From: Persicirhabdus sediminis | GTDB taxonomy: Bacteria > Verrucomicrobiota > Verrucomicrobiia > Verrucomicrobiales > Akkermansiaceae | Length of the DNA stretch: 64,000 bases | Reading direction: 5' to 3' | Assembly: GCF_016595495.1 (NCBI RefSeq) | Contig: NZ_JAENIM010000009.1 | Location: forward strand, 124,001-188,000 | Shown here: in pieces, positions 57,497 through 64,000 of the stretch | Position numbering within the stretch: position 1 is the stretch's first letter | Layout: each line of letters opens with the position of its first letter | Made by a program: the position numbers and the translations under genes | The notes under the pieces: model-generated | The model's input: only the letters and a program-made list of their open reading frames with translations | Databases searched by the model: none | What the model was told of the DNA's origin: nothing

Positions 57497-58378
57497 ATGG
57501 CGAAGAAAGCACTCGGGAAAGGATTGGGCGCACTGATCAAGACACAATCGAACTCAGCTGGAGCAACAAATTCATCAGCTGGAGACAAAGTGCTTCACGT
57601 GGCAATTGACAAAGTCATTCCCAGCCCACTCCAACCCCGAAAACATATCCCCGAAGGTCACCTAGACGAACTGCTAGACTCGATCCGTGAGCACGGCATC
57701 ATTCAGCCGCTTATCGTTCGCAAGGTAGATAACAAGTACGAACTCATTGCAGGTGAACGCCGTTGGCGTGCCTCCACCAAGTTAGGTCTGAAGACCGTAC
57801 CTCTAATCATCCGCGAAGCTGGCGACCAAGAGGTGCTAGAGATGGCTCTCATCGAAAACCTTCAGCGCGAAGACCTTAACCCGATAGAAGAAGCTGCCGG
57901 TTACGTCCGTCTAGCAAAAGAATTTGGCATGAAGCAAGAAGCCATTGCCAAACGTGTGGGTAAATCCCGCGCCAGCGTGGCCAATGCCATGCGCCTGCTC
58001 GACTTACACCCAGATATTCAAATCTACGTTGCCAATACCAAGCTCAGTGTCGGCCACGCCAAAGCGATCCTTTCTCTGAAAAAACATGAACTTCAGCTCA
58101 TGGCTGCAGATCAAATTCTCACCAAGAAACTCACTGTGCGTGCCGCTGAAAAGTTAGCACAAACGCTCAACCGCGGACCACTTGAGCAAAAGGCTAACGA
58201 TGAGAGTAATCGCGAAATGGATGCCACCATCCAGAATATTCAGACAAAACTTCAAGCTAATTTTTCCACCAAAATCAACATCTCGCACGGCGCTAAAAAA
58301 GGCAAAATCGAGCTGGAATACTACGGGCAAGAGGACCTTCACCGCATCATCGAACTCCTTGGTATTCAAGTAGATTGA
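57497..58378 (+). CDS. parB: ParB-type chromosome partition protein
   Basis: This 293-aa protein starts [13 protein letters not shown], as ParB/Spo0J do. It has [11 protein letters not shown] and [18 protein letters not shown], the GERRWRA box (residues about 90-96) that binds [17 protein letters not shown], and a helix-turn-helix near 150 ([23 protein letters not shown]). The last part is the dimer domain. ParB loads at parS sites and helps segregate origins. No parA lies next to it in this window, which is unusual. Confidence 0.93.
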   Translation: MAKKALGKGLGALIKTQSNSAGATNSSAGDKVLHVAIDKVIPSPLQPRKHIPEGHLDELLDSIREHGIIQPLIVRKVDNKYELIAGERRWRASTKLGLKTVPLIIREAGDQEVLEMALIENLQREDLNPIEEAAGYVRLAKEFGMKQEAIAKRVGKSRASVANAMRLLDLHPDIQIYVANTKLSVGHAKAILSLKKHELQLMAADQILTKKLTVRAAEKLAQTLNRGPLEQKANDESNREMDATIQNIQTKLQANFSTKINISHGAKKGKIELEYYGQEDLHRIIELLGIQVD

Positions 58379-58577
58379 TCATTGCGCAGAGACATTAGTT
58401 CGCTTATCTTACACACATCCAGCCAGCTGGAATTCCATCAGCCCACCGTGCAAACCCTGCTGCGATGGGCAATTTCTCGTATCCCAAAATTCGCTTTCAC
58501 AGCTTTGGGGTTGCCAAGTAGCCCAATCTGTGTCAATCCCAAACTTGCTCTGCCAGCAAGGCATCTACTTATTCATC

Positions 58578-60350
58578 ATGACAGAAACTAAATTTTCCGA
58601 CCTCGGGCTTAAGCCAGAGCTCCTCTCTGCCGTACAAGCCCTTGGTTTTGAAAGCCCGTCCCCAATTCAAGCCAAAGCCGTGCCAGCTATTTTAGAAGGT
58701 GGCGACATTATTGGTTTGTCTGAGACTGGCTCAGGGAAAACTGCCGCCTTTACTCTACCTGCGCTTCAGATGATCGATCTGCAAGCCCGTCACCCCCAAG
58801 TTCTCATTCTCTCCCCTACTCGCGAGCTCTCTGTACAGGTATGTGAAGAAGCTCACCGCCTCGGCAAAGATCTCGACGGTCTGCGCACCGTACCTGTTTA
58901 CGGTGGCACACCTATCGACCGCCAAATCCGCTCACTCAAGGGTGGTGCGCAGTTGGTTGTTGGTACTCCTGGCCGCTTGCTAGACCACATGCGTCGCCGC
59001 ACGCTCAACCCACGTAACATCCAGCTAGTCGTTCTCGACGAAGCTGACCGCATGCTCGACATGGGCTTCCGTGAAGAAATGGAAGAGCTACTCTCTGCAA
59101 TGCCTGAGAGCAGACAGACATTGTTCTTCTCCGCTACCATGAACAAGCACGTTGAGCGCTTGATCAAAAAATTTGGCAAGGATCCAATCCCTGTTAGCGT
59201 GGAGCGCAAAACCAAAACCGTTTCCACCATTTCACAGTGTTACTACGAAGTACGTAACCGCTCTAAGGTTGAGGTTCTATCTCGCCTGCTAGACATCGAG
59301 CCACCACGCTTGGCTGTCATTTTCTGTAACACAAAACGCTCAGTAGATGAGTGTACTGAATCATTGTTAGCCCGCGGCTACACAGCTGATCGCCTACACG
59401 GTGACATTAGCCAGCAACTGCGTGATCGTACCATGCAACGTTTCCGCGAAGGCAAAATCGAACTGCTCGTAGCTACTGATGTGGCTGCTCGTGGTCTCGA
59501 CGTCGACGACGTGGAAGCAGTATTCAACTACGACCTGCCTCAAGATCCTGAAGATTACGTTCACCGTATCGGCCGTACAGGCCGTGCTGGCCGCAAAGGT
59601 CGCGCAATCAGCTTCATCTACGGTCGTGACGTTTACCGCTTGCAGAGCATCGAGAAATACACTCGCCAGCAGATCCAGCGCATGGACATCCCTAGCCAAG
59701 AGCAAGTGGAAGGTCACCGCGCTGACAAGCTGTTTGAAGAAGTTAAAGAGCAGCTAGCAGCTAGCCCTAACCAAACATTCCGTCACTACATCGACCGTCT
59801 GCTTGACCAAGGATACGCACCTACTGAAATCGCCTCTACTCTCTTTGAGATGCTGCGCAAGAAGTTGGGCCGCGAAGGTGAATTCATTGCTGAAGACTCA
59901 CCTAACTACACTAGCAAAAAGCCTACTCGTCCAAACAAGCGCGATCGTGAAAGACGTGGTCGCCGTGACGACGACCGTGGTGGTAGAGAGCGCCGCGAAC
60001 GCCGCGACTTCGACAAAGACCCACGCTCAGAGCGTGGTGAGGGAGATCCTCGCCCAAGAATGAGCCGCGACAAGCCAGGTGGCCGCCAGAACCGTATCGG
60101 CAACCGCCCAGGTTCATCATGCCTCTTCCTCGGTGTTGGTAAATCTGACGGTGTTCAGCCAGGTGAAATCATCGGCATGATCTACCGCGAAAGCAAAATT
60201 GAAGACGGCGCCGTTGGCCAAGTTCTTCTCTTTGAACGTCACACTCTCGTGCAGATCAAAGAAGAATGTGCTCCTAAAGTCATCAAAGCATGCCGATCAA
60301 GCAAACTTGCTGGTCGCAACTTCAAGATCGACTTCGACCGCCAGACATAG
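58578..60350 (+). CDS. DEAD-box RNA helicase (CsdA/DbpA-like)
   Basis: This 590-aa helicase shows the Q motif [26 protein letters not shown], Walker [22 protein letters not shown] at about residue 153, SAT, and later RGLDV and [12 protein letters not shown] basic, arginine- and glycine-rich linker (about 450-505) is followed by a DbpA-type RNA-binding domain with [16 protein letters not shown] and LAGRNFKID. It probably remodels ribosomal or cold-stress RNAs. The ATG at 58578 is used since the frame extends uninformatively to 58530. Confidence 0.95.
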   Translation: MTETKFSDLGLKPELLSAVQALGFESPSPIQAKAVPAILEGGDIIGLSETGSGKTAAFTLPALQMIDLQARHPQVLILSPTRELSVQVCEEAHRLGKDLDGLRTVPVYGGTPIDRQIRSLKGGAQLVVGTPGRLLDHMRRRTLNPRNIQLVVLDEADRMLDMGFREEMEELLSAMPESRQTLFFSATMNKHVERLIKKFGKDPIPVSVERKTKTVSTISQCYYEVRNRSKVEVLSRLLDIEPPRLAVIFCNTKRSVDECTESLLARGYTADRLHGDISQQLRDRTMQRFREGKIELLVATDVAARGLDVDDVEAVFNYDLPQDPEDYVHRIGRTGRAGRKGRAISFIYGRDVYRLQSIEKYTRQQIQRMDIPSQEQVEGHRADKLFEEVKEQLAASPNQTFRHYIDRLLDQGYAPTEIASTLFEMLRKKLGREGEFIAEDSPNYTSKKPTRPNKRDRERRGRRDDDRGGRERRERRDFDKDPRSERGEGDPRPRMSRDKPGGRQNRIGNRPGSSCLFLGVGKSDGVQPGEIIGMIYRESKIEDGAVGQVLLFERHTLVQIKEECAPKVIKACRSSKLAGRNFKIDFDRQT

Positions 60351-60373
60351 TCTGACTAATAATTCTATCAATC

Positions 60374-60408
60374 AAAAAGCCGCAGCTATCAGCTGCGGCT
60401 TTTTTTGT
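60374..60408 (+). terminator. terminator of the helicase gene
   Basis: A perfect 14-bp stem (60374-60387 with 60391-60404) with a 3-nt loop and a run of seven T closes the helicase transcript. Confidence 0.9.
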
Positions 60409-60453
60409 GTCGCTAGCCCCCTAGCCGCCCATCTAGAATCCAGCTAGCTGAGC

Positions 60454-60491
60454 AAAAAAATCAGCTGCTATCTATTCAAGACAGCAGCTGA
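60454..60491 (-). terminator. terminator of the giant protein gene
   Basis: A 9-bp stem (60461-60469 with 60483-60491) is followed on the minus strand by seven T (60454-60460). It lies 42 bp beyond the stop of the giant gene. Confidence 0.8.
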
Positions 60492-60532
60492 TAGTAGGTC
60501 ATATTAGATTCCTCTAGCTACAGCTCCAGTCA

Positions 60533-63500
60533 TTATGGTAGCGATGCCTCCACCTTGATGAAGTAGCTTTCAGCTGGCTCAGTGAGCTTGAGATCATAGC
60601 TATTCTCAGGAGAAGTCGCTGTAATGTTAGTTTCAGCGGCAGTCCAATCTACCATATTGCTAGAAACCATCACCGCATAGCTACGACCATCCGCACTAGT
60701 CCATTTCAATGGAATGCTCACGCCGCTAGCCTCACCTGTGATTTCCACTAAGAAACGTGAGCTCGGGTCTCTAGGATTGGTCCCCGTGATGAATTCATCA
60801 TAGTTGCTCACTCCATCGCCATCGCTATCGAGCTCAGAGTCATCTGCACCTTCGTCTAAATTGTACATTTTCTCGTAGCTATCAGGCATGCCATCATTAT
60901 CGCTATCAATAGCTGCGCTAACACTAACGGTCACCGTGTCTGAGGCAATCCCGCCAGCGTCATCGGTCACCTGCAGAGTGAAAGTGTATACACCATCAGC
61001 AACGATGAGCTCAACTTGCTCGCCTGAGGCGATCAACTCACTTCCCAGTAACCATCTATAGGAAACAATAGAGCCATCACTATCGCGGCTAGCAGAACCA
61101 TCCAAAGTGATCCGCTCACCAGAAATGCCATCTGTATCAATCACCACTTGATCTCTCCCAGCGTCTGCTATAGGTGCCGTGTTTCCATTGCTAGGCAGAA
61201 TGTTATAATCCATCAAAGATCGAATTTCTTCTGTGCTGAGTGCGGAGCTAGTGATCCAAACTTCGTCCACGGCGCCGTTAAATAAGGCCAGCGCGTTGAT
61301 CACCATTGCCGTATCATCAGCGCTGTCCCAATCGTCATACGCAACGCCATCTTCATAAAAGGTTAGCTTGTTGCTAGATCCATCACAGCTGATAGCAATA
61401 TGATGCCACACATCTGTATCCAGCGCTCGCGGAGCAGTGGTCGACCACCATGTGACTTCATCACTGTAATGGCTAGCACGCAGGTAGTAATTTCTATCAC
61501 CACCACGGTGATAGTTATACTCGAAGCTATTGTTCACCTTATTACGTTGATAGGCCAGTTCGTAAGACTTACTTGTATCCCTCTCATCACTCTTGATCCA
61601 CATGGCTATGCTCCAATCATCACTGGTAGAGAATTGGAATGTTCCCACTGAAATGTAGGCACTGCCGGTAGATTTGAAGCTACCTGCTCCAAAGCGTCCG
61701 TCGTTAGATAATCCTCCGCCACTCCCAGCCAGACTGCCGTGACGACCATTACCTGATACATCCGCATAGTCTGCATCAAAGGCATAATGAGCGAGAACAT
61801 CATCTCTAGCGGCATAAACCATCACTTCTACCGAAGCTGAATCCTCATAAACGCCATCCGATACCGCATAGGTGAAATGATCTATTCCACCAACACCTAG
61901 CTCAGCTGTGTAATAAAGAATATTGCCTTCTACACTAACCATGCCTTTTTCTCCATTCGTTACATTGACAATGCGTAGTTCATCACCGTCAGGGTCAACA
62001 TCATTAGATAGCACAGCTATCGCTGTTTTTACCCCTGCTGTCACTGTGAAACCAAAATCATCATTAGCTACTGGAGCCTCATTGCCATCTAGTAAATCGA
62101 CAGCCACGGTAGCTATGTTGGAATAATAGATTCCATCGTCGACGCGGAATGTGAAAGTATCTACGCCTATATAACCTGGCACTGGTGTATAAGTCACTAC
62201 ATTGCCTGACAACCTAACTGACCCTGTCAAAGGCTGATCAACAATACTGTATTCGAATGATCGACCAGTAGGGCTAGATGCAGATAGATTGATAACAATG
62301 GGCCCGCCATCTTCCAGAGTAGATAAAGACCGGCTATTAGCAACAGGCGCATCAGCGGAACCTTCAACTTGTACTAAGACGGTTGCTTCCACCTCGTTAC
62401 CATTTTCATCGCTTAGGATATAAGAAAAAATATCCTTCCCCTGGAAGCGTTTGCCCGCTGTATAAACAATCGTCATCGTATTTCTATCCAGACTCACTTG
62501 CCCCTGCTGAGCAGGGCTGACGGATACAATCGTCAGGGCGTCGCCATCATCATCTTCGTCATTTGCTAGAACATCAATGACAACTGAATCCCCCTGAACG
62601 ACAGTGGCATTATCATCTACGCCAACTGGTAGGTCCTCTACTGGATGCACCGTAATCGTTACCGTTGCCGGCGGTGAAGTTAGTCGCAAATCTGATCCCT
62701 GATAGACAAAACGATCAACACCATAGAAGTGGTTATCTGGTTTGTAGCTAAATGTTCCATCTGCCTTCAAACTCAACTGACCGTGGCTAGGTGGAGTAAT
62801 CACCGTGGCAATACGAAAGTCATACTCGCCATCATAGTCATTCGCTAACAGACCTAGATAGGGATCGGTAACAGATAGAATGGTATCTTCATCCATCTCG
62901 TAGCTATCATCAGTTGACTGTGGCGCCGTATTTTCAATAGGCACCCCTAAGACCTTAATATTATCCAGTCGGCATTTTGGCCCGTTGCTATCAGACTTAA
63001 AATAAAATCTCAGCATGAACCTTGAGTTGCGATCAGCACTCGCGGGAAGATCAAATTTCACAAGCTCCCAATCCATATGACCGTCCTCATCATCTGGGCT
63101 TGGTGATTCATTAAGATTGCCGCCGGCAGGAACAACAGAATTATCTAGCGGCACAAACTGGCTACCCGCAAACGCATTCCCTGCAGTCGGACCGCCAATA
63201 GATGAATAATCGACACCAGCACCAGCGTTAGTGATTACATAGAGTTGACCGTCTACCAGTGAAGATCCAGACGACAAGGTGGTAACAGTCTCAGTTGCCT
63301 GCTCCAACAGACTCCACGACGAGCCCCCGTTATCACTCCAATAAGTATACAAAACGCGGCCATTGGGTAATACATCAGTGAGCTTGCGCGCATATTCTAC
63401 TGAGATCGTATGATAATTAGAAGTGTCGACCTTTACATCTAGACTGTCTTTAGACGCATCTTGAGTACCACGATTGATCTGTATCGCATGATTATTAAAA

Positions 63501-64000
63501 TCACCTTCTTCAGCTGCCTCTGAAGGCTCATAAGTGTAGTTTAGAAAAGATCCCGCGATCCAGTTCTGAGCGCTGAGCGACCTACTGCTCCAATTCTCAG
63601 TGAAAAAAGCACGCTGAGATGAGAAGACTTTTTTCACATTGATATTCACTCTAGCTGGCTGGCTCGTCGATGTTCCATCGGTGATCGTATAGGTAAATGA
63701 ATCAGCCCCGGCAAAATCACCATCAGGCGTGTAGCTGAAAGTACCATCTGCATTCACCCTAACTATACCACCTTCCACACTACGGCTATCATAGCTAGAT
63801 ACCCAGAAATCTTCACCTTCCGGATCGTAATCATTGGCTAACAATCCATCAGTGGCGTCAGCAATTTCAAAGGTGAGTGTTTCAATCGCCTCATAATAGC
63901 CAGAAGTATCATCCACAGCAATAGGCGCGTCATTCACCGTATCATTCACAGTAATGACGACCTTCACGATATTGCTGCGTCCTTCACTACCAATCGCTAG
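60533..64000 (-). CDS. giant secreted tandem-95/LamG protein, 5' end outside window
   Basis: No stop or convincing start occurs before the window edge, so the true N-terminus is beyond 64000. The visible 1150-plus residues contain repeated cadherin-like/tandem-95 domains of the type A-V-D-D-x-x-x-V-x-x-D-x-x-L-x-V-L-A-N-D-x-D (several copies), an approximately 140-residue beta domain, a LamG-like domain (about residues 760-930: ...LAHYAFDADYADVSGNGRHGSL), a PKD domain (IADAGRDQVVIDT then SYRWLLGSE), a calcium-binding TSP3-like repeat (DSDNDGMPDSYEKMYN, DSDGDGVSNYDEF) and a terminal beta domain. It is probably an exported adhesin or polymer-binding surface protein. Confidence 0.85.
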   Translation of the reverse strand, partial: LAIGSEGRSNIVKVVITVNDTVNDAPIAVDDTSGYYEAIETLTFEIADATDGLLANDYDPEGEDFWVSSYDSRSVEGGIVRVNADGTFSYTPDGDFAGADSFTYTITDGTSTSQPARVNINVKKVFSSQRAFFTENWSSRSLSAQNWIAGSFLNYTYEPSEAAEEGDFNNHAIQINRGTQDASKDSLDVKVDTSNYHTISVEYARKLTDVLPNGRVLYTYWSDNGGSSWSLLEQATETVTTLSSGSSLVDGQLYVITNAGAGVDYSSIGGPTAGNAFAGSQFVPLDNSVVPAGGNLNESPSPDDEDGHMDWELVKFDLPASADRNSRFMLRFYFKSDSNGPKCRLDNIKVLGVPIENTAPQSTDDSYEMDEDTILSVTDPYLGLLANDYDGEYDFRIATVITPPSHGQLSLKADGTFSYKPDNHFYGVDRFVYQGSDLRLTSPPATVTITVHPVEDLPVGVDDNATVVQGDSVVIDVLANDEDDDGDALTIVSVSPAQQGQVSLDRNTMTIVYTAGKRFQGKDIFSYILSDENGNEVEATVLVQVEGSADAPVANSRSLSTLEDGGPIVINLSASSPTGRSFEYSIVDQPLTGSVRLSGNVVTYTPVPGYIGVDTFTFRVDDGIYYSNIATVAVDLLDGNEAPVANDDFGFTVTAGVKTAIAVLSNDVDPDGDELRIVNVTNGEKGMVSVEGNILYYTAELGVGGIDHFTYAVSDGVYEDSASVEVMVYAARDDVLAHYAFDADYADVSGNGRHGSLAGSGGGLSNDGRFGAGSFKSTGSAYISVGTFQFSTSDDWSIAMWIKSDERDTSKSYELAYQRNKVNNSFEYNYHRGGDRNYYLRASHYSDEVTWWSTTAPRALDTDVWHHIAISCDGSSNKLTFYEDGVAYDDWDSADDTAMVINALALFNGAVDEVWITSSALSTEEIRSLMDYNILPSNGNTAPIADAGRDQVVIDTDGISGERITLDGSASRDSDGSIVSYRWLLGSELIASGEQVELIVADGVYTFTLQVTDDAGGIASDTVTVSVSAAIDSDNDGMPDSYEKMYNLDEGADDSELDSDGDGVSNYDEFITGTNPRDPSSRFLVEITGEASGVSIPLKWTSADGRSYAVMVSSNMVDWTAAETNITATSPENSYDLKLTEPAESYFIKVEASLP

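Noticed and set aside
57591-57606. parS-like site inside parB
   Set aside because: Only the core TTCACGTG matches the parS consensus; the flanks differ, and it codes conserved protein.

Overview
The window looks like a chromosomal segment of a marine-type member of the Verrucomicrobiota, probably order Verrucomicrobiales. This is inferred, not proven, from gene content: an SHD1-thioredoxin fusion, a DUF1080 sugar hydrolase, several ECF-type sigma factors with FecR or short membrane partners, secreted fucosidase and GH3 glycosidases, a C10 peptidase, a tandem-95/LamG giant protein, and outer-membrane lipoproteins of the BamD and LptE types. Base composition looks near 50% GC. The words AGCT, CTAGCT and CAGCTGG are strikingly frequent in genes and gaps alike.

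Layout. 1-1838 is a decayed defence region: the start of a NucS/DUF91-like nuclease, a BECR-nuclease-like gene overlapping a DUF3800 gene, and the fused remains of hsdS and hsdR. 2077-21782 is mostly housekeeping: an ABC-2 export operon, a phosphoesterase, dnaX-ybaB, a HAD phosphatase and an SDR, a C10 protease, a DUF1080 hydrolase, redoxins, bamD-lptE-like lipoproteins, rsmI, NUDIX, an MBL hydrolase, a lone OppD-type ATPase, a probable selenoprotein, recF and an ECF sigma factor. 21783-24784 is repeat-rich and gene-poor, with an AT-rich orphan gene, a CobW-like remnant and three tandem 243-bp repeats plus an inverted diverged copy. 24785-41304 holds a frameshifted GH29 fucosidase, a glycosylase-like gene, a GreA/B-like factor, a PDZ protein, two sigma loci, uvrA, a 12-unit 14-bp tandem array, an M23 peptidase, uppP, a MauE-like protein and mutL. 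41305-47454 is accessory: a ParDE-type toxin-antitoxin pair, small membrane proteins, SanA/YdcF, an SRPBCC protein and an acyltransferase. 47616-64000 returns to core and secreted functions: a thioesterase, a Tat phosphoesterase, a GH3 glucosidase, a retropepsin-like lipoprotein, a TPR protein, proC, an outer-membrane pair, an orphan parB, a DEAD-box helicase and the 3' part of a giant adhesin-like protein.

The most notable signal is the gene at 19214-19915. A single in-frame UGA sits exactly where the first cysteine of a thioredoxin W-C-G-P-C site should be. It is followed by a compact hairpin (stem 19635-19640/19646-19651) at the spacing expected of a bacterial SECIS. This predicts a secreted selenocysteine thioredoxin fused to an SHD1 domain. 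Other points of interest are the type I restriction scar next to an intact DUF3800/BECR pair, the A7 frameshift in the fucosidase, the CTAGCTGG-seeded tandem arrays of different period, the 243-bp repeat family, and apparently lost metal-site residues in DnaX, UvrA and MutL.

No rRNA, tRNA or CRISPR array was recognised. Functions come from motif recognition by eye; no database search was run.
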